A stretch of DNA of 64,000 nucleotides, from NCBI GenBank assembly GCA_024102915.1, contig JAGFJG010000121.1, positions 25,882 through 89,881 on the forward strand. The letters run 5' to 3'. This document shows, piece by piece, positions 53,191 to 60,623 of this stretch (position 1 is the stretch's first letter; each line of letters opens with the position of its first letter). The position numbers were made by a program, and so were the translations under genes. The notes below the pieces were generated by a model that worked only from the letters and a program-made list of their open reading frames with translations, ran no database searches and had not been told where the DNA came from. The stretch comes from Caldilineales bacterium (GTDB lineage: Bacteria > Chloroflexota > Anaerolineae > J102).

Positions 53191-54087
53191 TCGCACCGCC
53201 AACGCAGCCAGGGCATTGACTAACGCAGGGCTGTCGTTGAGCATGGGCGGGCGTTTCAGTGTGATCCCATGCTTCTCAGCGATCTGTCGCACGCCGATGT
53301 CGATGTCGTACAGCACTTCAACGTGGTTGGCGATGAAACCGATGGGCGCGACCAGGAGATAGCGTTCACCTCGTTTACCTAATTCGACCACAACCTCTTC
53401 GACCTGCGGGCCGAGCCAGGGCACGCCGGTCTGGGCCGCGCTCTGATAACAGAACATCCAGCGCCCTTCGGCCAGACCCAGGCGGCCGGCCAGCAAGGCG
53501 GCTGTTTCCCGCAATTGGGCGTCGTACGGATCGCCCTGTTCGAGAATAAATTCGGGCAGGCTGTGCGCGGTGAAAATCACCATGACTTCATCGGCGGGGA
53601 CTGGCGCAAACTCGGCCAGCGTCGCCCGCACGTTCTCGCTGATCCCGGCCAGATAGTGTTCCTCGGTGTGCCAGCTTTCCACGAATTCGATTTCGACTTC
53701 AACCTGGGTCATGGCGACGGCTAACTCTAACGCCTCACGGTATTTGCCGACGCTGAGACGGCTGTAGTGCGGCGCCTGCGGAATGGCGATGATCTGGTCG
53801 ATGTCATCTTCCAGCAGCATTTGCCGCACAACCTCTTCGATGCGCGGCGGCCAATGGCGCATGCCCACGTACACCGGCAATCCGGTCTTGTCCGCCAGCT
53901 TCTCGGCCACGCAATTGGTGATTTCCAGCAACGGGCTGCGTCCACCGATCAAGGCGTAGCGCTCGCTGATTTCGTCGATGAGGCGCCGGGGCGTGTGGCG
54001 TCCGCCGCGGATGTCAAGCAAGTATTCGGGTATGTCGTTCAGGCTGTTCGGCCCGCCGTAGGCCAGGAGGAGAATGGCTGGGTTCAT
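53170..54087 (-). CDS. hemH: ferrochelatase (coproporphyrin or protoporphyrin)
   Basis: A 305-residue ferrochelatase that inserts ferrous iron into the porphyrin. The start ILLLAYGGP is typical, the catalytic His175 lies in FTAHSLPEF and Glu257 in FIANHVEVLYDID, both required for metal insertion. Its length is that of the monofunctional bacterial enzyme without membrane tail. ATG 54085-54087 is chosen because it starts the family domain; the longer frame overlaps hemQ and a repeat. The gene is between hemQ and hemY in one operon. Confidence 0.92.
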   Translation of the reverse strand: MNPAILLLAYGGPNSLNDIPEYLLDIRGGRHTPRRLIDEISERYALIGGRSPLLEITNCVAEKLADKTGLPVYVGMRHWPPRIEEVVRQMLLEDDIDQIIAIPQAPHYSRLSVGKYREALELAVAMTQVEVEIEFVESWHTEEHYLAGISENVRATLAEFAPVPADEVMVIFTAHSLPEFILEQGDPYDAQLRETAALLAGRLGLAEGRWMFCYQSAAQTGVPWLGPQVEEVVVELGKRGERYLLVAPIGFIANHVEVLYDIDIGVRQIAEKHGITLKRPPMLNDSPALVNALAALAVRSRVLEI

Positions 54088-54172
54088 GGGGTGTGAGAAG
54101 TGGTCAGTTAGGTATGGTCGGTGGTTGGGGATCGGCGAGATAGGGAACACGCTGCCCGCTATCTGCCGCCTG

Positions 54173-54889
54173 CTATCTGCTGCATTGCCAAGCCGCCTTG
54201 CCAATGAAAAATGGCCCCAATCGTTCTAAATACTGGCTGGTCTGCACGGTCTTGCGCATGCGCTGCACGATGGTGGAGAGAGGATAAAGATCGGGGCCAA
54301 GAAGGGCGACGGTGAAATCGTTGTCGTTTTTATCCAGGCCGTGGCTGGCCAGCCGGATGTCGGTGCCGTGTCCGGCACGGGCATAAGCGCGTCCGATGCC
54401 GCCGTGCTCCATCAGCATCGTGCGCTGTTCCTCGGCTGTGGCCTGTTCGAATAGGCCCTTGCGCCGCAGCGGATACCAGATCGCCCAGGGCATGGCCGGG
54501 TCGCAGACTTTCTCGATTGGCCGGGTGATCAGCGTCCGCTCCAGATCGGGTTCATAACCCAGGCTATAGGTGCGCCCCAGCATGGTCATTTCCGGCAAGG
54601 GCGTCAGGGCGGCGAAAGGCGAGCGGTTCAGGTAATCTCGCAGCCGGGTGACGAAGAAGTCGGGGTCTTCATGGAAGGCGAGCAGTCCCACGCCTTGCGG
54701 GTCATTGATATTGACATAAAGGACGACGGGCAGGTTTTCCGCCGCCAGCGACTCAGCCAGATCGTCCACGAATGTGCATTCGCTGAAGGCCAGCAACTGC
54801 ATGAACAGCCGCCGGTCTAACGCAATCACCTCACCCGATTCGCTGCGCCCTTTCTCCCGGATGTCGATGTTGGTTGTCGGTTCACTCAT
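54173..54889 (-). CDS. hemQ: coproheme decarboxylase HemQ/ChdC
   Basis: A 238-residue chlorite-dismutase-family protein. The C-terminal domain shows the ChdC features: Tyr139 in WAIWYPLRR (the residue that forms the reaction radical in homologs), heme ligand His162 in LMEHGGIGRAYA, and the LLGPDLYPLSTIVQRMRKTV block. It decarboxylates coproheme to heme b with peroxide. The start overlaps the radical SAM stop by four bases (ATGA). The last residues (QCSR) and the stop derive from a repeat (54158-54182). Confidence 0.92.
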   Translation of the reverse strand: MSEPTTNIDIREKGRSESGEVIALDRRLFMQLLAFSECTFVDDLAESLAAENLPVVLYVNINDPQGVGLLAFHEDPDFFVTRLRDYLNRSPFAALTPLPEMTMLGRTYSLGYEPDLERTLITRPIEKVCDPAMPWAIWYPLRRKGLFEQATAEEQRTMLMEHGGIGRAYARAGHGTDIRLASHGLDKNDNDFTVALLGPDLYPLSTIVQRMRKTVQTSQYLERLGPFFIGKAAWQCSR

Positions 54890-56061
54890 GCCATAACCTC
54901 TGCCATGCTGATCAACTGGCGGGGTTCGTAGAGACAGAATGGCTCCTCGGCCAGATAATCGCCCACCATGCCGTAAGCGCGGGCGCGACAGCCATTACAC
55001 ACATTGCGGAATTCACAAATGCCGCACTTGCCGCCCTCGCCTTCCTGCGGGAACCCTCGCAGATCGGCGAAGACCGGCGAACCTTCCCAAATCTGGCGGA
55101 AAGGCCGGCTGCGGATGTTGCCCGCCTCCACCGGCAAATAGCCGCACGGGAACACCTCTCCACGATGGCTGACAAAGCAGACCCCGGTTCCAGCCAGACA
55201 GCCTTTGGTCATGGCATTCATCGCCTGTCCCCCGCCGGGATGCCCTCTGCCCTCTGACCTCTGGTCTCCGACCTCTGGCTTCCCACCCGCGCTCTTCTGG
55301 CGGTGCAGACTGGCCGGGCGTTTGCGGAAAATCCCCTGGCGACGTTCTTCGGTCTGGCGCTGATTGAAGATGCGGAAATAATGGGGCGCGCAGGTAGCCT
55401 TCAATTCGATCTCGCCCTCCATCTCCCGGTCATACATCCAGTTCAGCACCGCTTCATATTCGTCTGGGTCGATCATCTGGTCTTCGGCGATCTCCACACC
55501 GCAGCCGACCGGCACAAGCAAGAATAGGTGCAGCGCCGCCGCGTTCAGTCCCCTCGCCAGCGCATAGGTTTCGTCCATTTGATGGATGTTGTGCTTGGCA
55601 ACCGTCGTGTTGATTTGATAGGGGATGCCCACCTCGGCCAGATAACCCATCCCCGCCTTCGCCTTGTCGAATGCGCCCGCACCCCGGAAAATGTCGTGCG
55701 TGGATGCGTCCGCCCCGTCGAAACTGATGCTGACACGCCGAATGCCCGCCTGTTTGATTTCACGGGCGATAGCGGAGTCGATAAGGGTTCCGTTGGTGGC
55801 CAGGGCGACGATCAACCCGGCATCGCTGGCATGGCGGGCGATATCGAAGATGTCGGGCCGGAAAAGCGGTTCGCCGCCGGAAAGGACGAAGATAGGCCGG
55901 GCGAAGGCCGAAACCTGGTCGATCAGGTCGAAGGCTTCGGCGGTGGTCAGGTCTTGCGGCAAGAGCTGATCGGCCACAGTGATGCGGCGGCAATGGATGC
56001 AGGCCAGATTGCAGCCTGCGGTCGTCTCCCAGAAAATCAGCCGTGGGGGCGGATAGGTCAT
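54886..56061 (-). CDS. radical SAM/SPASM protein, AhbD/NirJ-like
   Basis: A 391-residue radical SAM enzyme. Cys17-x3-Cys21-x2-Cys24 (AGCNLACIHCRR) binds the first [4Fe-4S] cluster; the GGEP motif (62-65) follows. A C-terminal SPASM domain carries further Cys (KGCLAGTGVC, FPCGYLPV, KCGICEFRNVCNGCRARAYG). It resembles proteins that act in alternative heme or heme d1 synthesis, and its place before hemQ supports a heme role; the exact reaction is unknown. Residues 246-280 form a polar linker that includes a stretch encoded by a CCTCTGACCTCTGG-type repeat (55241-55284), an in-frame insertion. First gene of the heme operon. Confidence 0.8.
   Translation of the reverse strand: MTYPPPRLIFWETTAGCNLACIHCRRITVADQLLPQDLTTAEAFDLIDQVSAFARPIFVLSGGEPLFRPDIFDIARHASDAGLIVALATNGTLIDSAIAREIKQAGIRRVSISFDGADASTHDIFRGAGAFDKAKAGMGYLAEVGIPYQINTTVAKHNIHQMDETYALARGLNAAALHLFLLVPVGCGVEIAEDQMIDPDEYEAVLNWMYDREMEGEIELKATCAPHYFRIFNQRQTEERRQGIFRKRPASLHRQKSAGGKPEVGDQRSEGRGHPGGGQAMNAMTKGCLAGTGVCFVSHRGEVFPCGYLPVEAGNIRSRPFRQIWEGSPVFADLRGFPQEGEGGKCGICEFRNVCNGCRARAYGMVGDYLAEEPFCLYEPRQLISMAEVMA
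55241..55284. repeat. short-period CCTCTG repeat inside the radical SAM gene
   Basis: Degenerate CCTCTGA/CCTCTGG units (TGCCCTCTGCCCTCTGACCT, CTGGTCTCCGACCTCTGG). The minus-strand reading encodes KPEVGDQRSEGRGH of the linker. It is in frame and does not disrupt the conserved domains. Confidence 0.6.
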
Positions 56062-56153
56062 CGGTCACTCCCAAAGAGAATTGCAACTGTACAGGCAGGC
56101 TTTCCGTCATCGATAAAATATCCGTCGAAGGCCCTGTGACGATGGGGCGAAGG

Positions 56154-56208
56154 GACGAATATTGACGAGCCCCGTTCGTCGCATCGTCCATTTTCGTCAA
56201 TGTTCGTC
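56154..56208. promoter_or_regulatory. 15-bp inverted repeat before the heme operon
   Basis: GACGAATATTGACGA (56154-56168) and TCGTCAATGTTCGTC (56194-56208) match as inverted repeats at 14 of 15 positions with a 25-base spacer. It lies 93 bases upstream of the radical SAM start, in the divergent spacer, and may be an operator. The flanking GACGAT words also resemble filler repeats. Confidence 0.35.
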
Positions 56209-56315
56209 GGTTTAAGCGGCAGATTGGTCACGCGTGTACAGTCTCAGAAGATTAAAGTTTACTGAAGTCGGCGATGGATATGATCTAAAGCATAGACAAT
56301 ATTTCTGGGTTGGGT

Positions 56316-56356
56316 ATGATATGAATCATGTTTGTGGAAAAAAACTTAGGATATTA
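56316..56356 (+). promoter_or_regulatory. FNR/CRP-type site and -10 box for the peptide ABC transporter
   Basis: TGAT-ATGA-ATCA (56316-56327) matches the FNR/CRP core with a 4-base spacer. A -10 box TATTAT lies at 56351-56356, 29.5 bases from the site centre, which places the site at about -41.5 (class II activation). The feo promoter shows the same geometry. A TTGTGG (56331-56336) with TATAGA (56354-56359) at 17 bases is an alternative promoter. Confidence 0.5.
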
Positions 56357-56447
56357 TAGAAAAACTTATATTTCTATAGTTTCTGGATACGCCGTGCGCG
56401 AATGTCGTCAGCCCTGCGTGTCCAGGCCAAGGAGAACCAAGTTACCT

Positions 56448-58115
56448 ATGAGACAAAGCATCATCCTCGTCATCGCAGTCCTGCTCGTTTTGGCGGTGGC
56501 CGCTTGCGCCCCCGCGCCCGCACCCGTTGCCGACGCCGGAGCAGCGCAGATCGAAGCGCCGCCGGTTGACGCCCAGGCTGAAACGCCCGCCGCCGAGCCT
56601 GCCGCCATGTCCAAACCTGTTCCGGGCGGTGTCGTCGTCCGGGCCATCACTTCCGAGCCTTCCGGCCTCGATCCCCACGGCGCTCCCGGCTCCGGCCAGA
56701 ACATCCTTCTGCCCTATCTCCTCGACACTCTCGTCTATCGGGATGCCGACAACAACTATCATCCCTTCCTGGCTGATAGCTGGGAAATCTCAGACGACGG
56801 ACTCACCATCACCTTTGATCTACACCCCGGCGTGACATTCCATGACGGCACACCGATGGATGCCGATGCGGTCGTATACACGTTCAATCGCTTCATGGAA
56901 TTGGGTTCAGCCTCGCCCGTGGCAGGCGGTCTGGTGGGGATAATGGGCGTTTCGGCTCTCGATGACGACACCGTCCAATTCGAGTTCGAAGCGCCGTCGT
57001 CGGTCTTCTTTGGCACCATCTCGATGCCCTATGCCGGCATCATCAGCCCCACCGCCGCCGAGGCTGAGGGGGAAGCTTTCGCCCAGAAGCCGGTGGGGAC
57101 AGGGCCGTTTATGTTGGCCGATTGGCAGCCGGGCGTCTCGCTGACCCTGACCCGCAATCCTAATTACGCCTGGGGTCCGTTGGATGTGGAGAACAAAGGT
57201 GCGCCCTATATCGAGCAGGCTGTCTTCAACGTCATTCCTGATGCTTCCACGCAATTGGCGGCATTCCAGGCTGGCGAAGCTGATGTCATCTTCCTTAATC
57301 AGCCCGCACATTTGGCTGTTTTGGAACAACTCCCAGATGTCGATTTGACCGAGGCAGCGCTCAACAGCCTGATTTACCTGGGCTTCAATGCCAGCCGCCC
57401 GCCCTTCGATGAAGCCCTTGTACGCCAGGCACTCTCGCACGCTATCAACAAAGAGGAGATTCTACTGGCGGCGCTGGGAGGGATTGGAAAACTGGCTTGC
57501 GCACCCCTGGCCTCGACCCTGCCTGGTTACGACGAGAGCCTTTGCGATCTGGAGTTGAAATATGATCCCGTCCAGGCCGAAGTGTTGCTGGCAGAGGCCG
57601 GATTCATCAGGAACGACGATGGCGAATGGGAGCGGAATGGCGAGAAACTGCAGGCCGCTATCATGAGCTCGACCCGCCCGCCTAATGGCGACATCGCCGC
57701 CGTGATCCAGAATCAACTGGCCGCCATCGGCGTGCCGGTCGAAATCCAATTGCTGGAAGCCGGGGCGGCCATGGAGGCTGCCGGAGCAGGTAATTATGAC
57801 ATGATGATCTGGCGTTACGGCTGGAACGATGCCGACGTGCTCAATATCTATCTGGGTTCCGACCGCATCGGCAGCACCAACCGCCAGTTCTATTCTAATC
57901 CCGAAGTCGACGCACTCTTCGCTCAAGGCATGACGGAACTCGATCCGGCTGCTCGCGCCCAAATCTACATGGATGCGCAAAAGCTGATCATGGCCGACGC
58001 GCCCTGGCAGCCCCTGTATGAGCCACTGGACGTGATCGCCGTCAGCGGTAGAGTGAATGATGTCGTAATCGGCCCGATGGGGCGCGTGCTGCTGAATGAC
58101 GCCTGGGTTCCGTAG
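56448..58115 (+). CDS. peptide/heme-type ABC transporter substrate-binding lipoprotein
   Basis: A 555-residue family 5 (OppA/DppA-like) solute-binding lipoprotein. Lipobox LAVAAC (Cys20) is followed by a Pro/Ala-rich linker; the family strand YLLDTLVYRDADNNYHPFLA and the ITFDLHPGVTFHDGTPMDAD motif are clear, as is the C-terminal RAQIYMDAQKLIMADAPWQP helix. It may bind peptides; some family members bind heme, which fits the divergent heme operon, but this is inference. AAGGAG precedes ATG 56448 by 13 bases. The gene begins the transporter operon; the two permease genes follow after a 91-base spacer. Confidence 0.9.
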   Translation: MRQSIILVIAVLLVLAVAACAPAPAPVADAGAAQIEAPPVDAQAETPAAEPAAMSKPVPGGVVVRAITSEPSGLDPHGAPGSGQNILLPYLLDTLVYRDADNNYHPFLADSWEISDDGLTITFDLHPGVTFHDGTPMDADAVVYTFNRFMELGSASPVAGGLVGIMGVSALDDDTVQFEFEAPSSVFFGTISMPYAGIISPTAAEAEGEAFAQKPVGTGPFMLADWQPGVSLTLTRNPNYAWGPLDVENKGAPYIEQAVFNVIPDASTQLAAFQAGEADVIFLNQPAHLAVLEQLPDVDLTEAALNSLIYLGFNASRPPFDEALVRQALSHAINKEEILLAALGGIGKLACAPLASTLPGYDESLCDLELKYDPVQAEVLLAEAGFIRNDDGEWERNGEKLQAAIMSSTRPPNGDIAAVIQNQLAAIGVPVEIQLLEAGAAMEAAGAGNYDMMIWRYGWNDADVLNIYLGSDRIGSTNRQFYSNPEVDALFAQGMTELDPAARAQIYMDAQKLIMADAPWQPLYEPLDVIAVSGRVNDVVIGPMGRVLLNDAWVP

Positions 58116-58206
58116 GAGTGATCGAGTGATGAGTATTCAGTGAACAGTGAACAGTCAACTGACCACCGATCACTGACTACTGTTTACTGATTACCGTCCA
58201 CTGCCC
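58116..58206. repeat. short-period ACTG-type repeat in the transporter spacer
   Basis: The whole 91-base spacer is made of degenerate words such as CAGTGAACAGTGAACAGT, ACTGACCACCGATCACTG and ACTGTTTACTGATTACC. It adjoins the permease ATG and leaves no ribosome binding site visible. Confidence 0.65.
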
Positions 58207-59136
58207 ATGCTGCTTTTTTTGATTAGACGTATCGGCGGCGCCATTCTGGTGACGATTTTCGTCAGCTTTGTCGCCTTCGTGCTCCTGGACATGACGCCTG
58301 GCGACGCTGCCGATACGCTGGTCGGGGATTTTGCTTCGGCGGATCAACTGGCCGCAGTTCGCTCCGAATTGGGGCTGGATTTGCCCTGGTTCGACCGCTA
58401 TCTTGGCTTTATGGCGGGCGTCGTCCTGCACGGCGATCTGGGCAAATCGCTGATCAGTGGGCGGCCTGTAACGACACTGATCGGCGAGCGACTTCCGCAC
58501 ACAACCCTGCTGGCCCTGGCTGCACTGGGGCTGGCAGTTTTGCTGGGCGGCACGGGCGGATTGTTGGCTGCATCCCGACCGGGCGGCTATCTCGACCTGG
58601 GCATCACATCGCTGGCGACGCTTGGGATGTCGATCCCCACCTTCTGGGCCGCCGTTTTGTTGGTGCTGGTTTTCTCGTTGCGATTGCGCTGGCTGCCGGT
58701 TGCGGGCGCGGGAACGCCGGAGCATTTCGTCCTCCCTGTCATTTGCTTGGCCCTGCCCTTTGTCGCCGTCATCGCCCGCATGGTGCGCGCCAGTGTGCTC
58801 GATGTGAAACATGCCGATTACGTGCGCACGGCGCGGGCCAAAGGATTGAGATCCGGCCAGACCTGGCGGCGACATATCCTGCGCAATGGCCTTATCCCGG
58901 TGATCACAGTGCTGGGTTTGCACGCCGGCAATCTACTGGGCGGCGCCATCGTGATCGAGACCATCTTCGCTTGGCCCGGTCTCGGTCGTCTCACCGTGCA
59001 GGGCATCCTCGACAACGATTTCCCCACCGTTCTGGGGGCGGTGCTCTTCATCGCCGTCATGTATCAGGTCGTCAATCTGGCGGTCGATGTCATGCACGCA
59101 TTGCTCGACCCGCGAGTGGGCACGGCCGCCCTCTGA
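58207..59136 (+). CDS. ABC transporter permease, DppB-like
   Basis: A 309-residue membrane protein with six helices and the binding-protein-dependent permease pattern: the N-terminal FLIRRIGGAILVTIFVSFVA, GDLGKSLISGRPV and the EAA-type cytoplasmic loop RTARAKGLRSGQTWRRHILR. It forms a heterodimer with the next gene. It starts right after the repeat-filled spacer. Eight bases separate its stop from the ATG of the next permease gene. Confidence 0.9.
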   Translation: MLLFLIRRIGGAILVTIFVSFVAFVLLDMTPGDAADTLVGDFASADQLAAVRSELGLDLPWFDRYLGFMAGVVLHGDLGKSLISGRPVTTLIGERLPHTTLLALAALGLAVLLGGTGGLLAASRPGGYLDLGITSLATLGMSIPTFWAAVLLVLVFSLRLRWLPVAGAGTPEHFVLPVICLALPFVAVIARMVRASVLDVKHADYVRTARAKGLRSGQTWRRHILRNGLIPVITVLGLHAGNLLGGAIVIETIFAWPGLGRLTVQGILDNDFPTVLGAVLFIAVMYQVVNLAVDVMHALLDPRVGTAAL

Positions 59137-59144
59137 GTCCGGAC

Positions 59145-60032
59145 ATGCAAGCCGCCAATCGCCTGCGCATCTCGCTGACCGGGGCACGCACCGAATCCAA
59201 AACACATCTCCGAAGTCGCTCGCGTTTTCGAGCGGTCTCGCCCGGACTCCTGGTTGGGAGCATGTTGATCCTCCTGCTCCTGGCGGCCGCATTACTAGCC
59301 CCACTGCTTGCCCCGGCCCCGCCCGAACAGATGCAACCCGCGCTGCGGCTGCAACCGCCCGGCGTTGAGCATCCCTTCGGCACAGACCAGTTCGGCAGAG
59401 ATATGTTCAGCCGGGTTCTATATGGGGCGCGCATTGCCATCCTGGTTTGCATCCTTACCGTGCTGCTCTCGGCCATCCCTGGCATTGGACTGGGGCTGGC
59501 GGCGGGGACGACGAGCCACTGGTCGGGCCAGGTGATCGCCCGGTTTATGGATGCCTGGCTGGCCTTTCCGGGTCTTTTGCTGGCGGTGGTGCTGGTCGCA
59601 CGTTCAGGCCCATCGCTCAGCGCGGCAATTCTGGCTCTCGGCATTATCGGCGTGCCGTCTTTCTTTCGCCTGGCGCGCGGCAGCAGCCTGTCCGCCAACC
59701 GGGAAACCTATATCGAATCGGCCCGCGCCATTGGCGCATCCCGCACTCGCATTCTCGTTCGCCACATCCTGCCCAACATCGCCTCGCCCCTGGTCGTCCT
59801 GATCACCCTGCGCCTGGGCACAGTCTTGCTGGCCGTGGGCGGATTGAGCTTTATCGGCCTGGGCGCGCAGCCGCCCACACCTGAATGGGGGGCGATGCTG
59901 GCAACCGGGCGGGATTACATGAGCACGGCCTGGTGGTTGGCGTTGTTCCCCGGCCTGGCCATCACCCTCTGCGTCCTCGGCTTCAATCTTGCGGGTGATG
60001 GCTTGCGCGATATCCTGGCCCGGCGTGACTGA
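59145..60032 (+). CDS. ABC transporter permease, DppC-like
   Basis: A 295-residue partner permease with an N-terminal cytoplasmic stretch, helix 1 (LLVGSMLILLLLAAALLAPL), the conserved HPFGTDQFGRDMFSRVLYGA block and the EAA loop YIESARAIGASRTRILVRHI. No ATP-binding subunit genes follow in the window; the next genes are feoB parts. The importer therefore needs ATPases encoded elsewhere or shared with another system. ATG 59145 is used. Confidence 0.88.
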   Translation: MQAANRLRISLTGARTESKTHLRSRSRFRAVSPGLLVGSMLILLLLAAALLAPLLAPAPPEQMQPALRLQPPGVEHPFGTDQFGRDMFSRVLYGARIAILVCILTVLLSAIPGIGLGLAAGTTSHWSGQVIARFMDAWLAFPGLLLAVVLVARSGPSLSAAILALGIIGVPSFFRLARGSSLSANRETYIESARAIGASRTRILVRHILPNIASPLVVLITLRLGTVLLAVGGLSFIGLGAQPPTPEWGAMLATGRDYMSTAWWLALFPGLAITLCVLGFNLAGDGLRDILARRD

Positions 60033-60047
60033 ATTGGCGCCAAAACC

Positions 60048-60088
60048 TGATCTAGATCATCGCCGGGAAAGTCGGGGCGCACTATACT
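60048..60088 (+). promoter_or_regulatory. FNR/CRP-type site and -10 box for the feo operon
   Basis: TGATCTAGATCA (60048-60059) is a perfect 12-bp palindrome with the FNR core TGAT-N4-ATCA. A -10 box TATACT (60083-60088) starts 29.5 bases from the site centre, so the site would be centred at -41.5, the class II activation position used by FNR-type proteins at anaerobic iron-uptake promoters. Confidence 0.65.
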
Positions 60089-60131
60089 TGTTTTTGCAAC
60101 TCATTTGCAGAAACAGGAGTATTGAATCACT

Positions 60132-60623
60132 TTGACTTCCCAAACAATGTCGCGCGTGTACTTCATCGGCAATCCCTCCGCCGGCAAATCCACGATGATT
60201 CAGGCATTGACAGGCCGGGATTCCCTTCTTCCGCCCGATCATTATCAGCAGGACGGACGAGCGATTTGGTTGGAAGAATTGCCTGGCATCTACAGCCTGG
60301 GTTCGACCAAAAGTGAGGAGATTGACGTACGCAGGCAACTGGTTGCGCGCAGGCCCGATTTGCTGGTGAATGTGGTCGACGCCACCAATCTTGAACGGGA
60401 TTTATACCTTACGGTGCAATTGGTGGAATTGGGCTTGCCCTTGATAGTGGCGCTGAGCAAGCAGGACAAAGCCCGGTCGGCGGGGTTCAGGATCGAAGCG
60501 GAGAGACTTTCTGCCAGGCTGAACGGCGTGCCGGTCATTTCGGCGGAACAGAATGGGGCAGGCGAGCTTCCGCTACGTCAGGCCATCGAAGCGGTTCTGG
60601 CGCAGGGGTTGGCGGCGCGATGA
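60132..60623 (+). CDS. feoB: FeoB GTPase part (split FeoB, degenerate G domain)
   Basis: A 163-residue soluble G domain. G1 GNPSAGKST (13-21) is intact. The switch I / G2 region expected between G1 and G3 (NWPGVTV) is missing and replaced by LLPPDHYQQDG; G3 is ELPGIYSL rather than DLPG; G4 is LSKQD rather than NMxD. The remaining NVVDATNLERDLYLTVQLVE is well conserved. The start is TTG at 60132 (AGGAG about 11 bases upstream). It overlaps the membrane part by four bases. No FeoA precedes it. The deviations suggest altered GTP handling. Confidence 0.85.
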   Translation: MTSQTMSRVYFIGNPSAGKSTMIQALTGRDSLLPPDHYQQDGRAIWLEELPGIYSLGSTKSEEIDVRRQLVARRPDLLVNVVDATNLERDLYLTVQLVELGLPLIVALSKQDKARSAGFRIEAERLSARLNGVPVISAEQNGAGELPLRQAIEAVLAQGLAAR

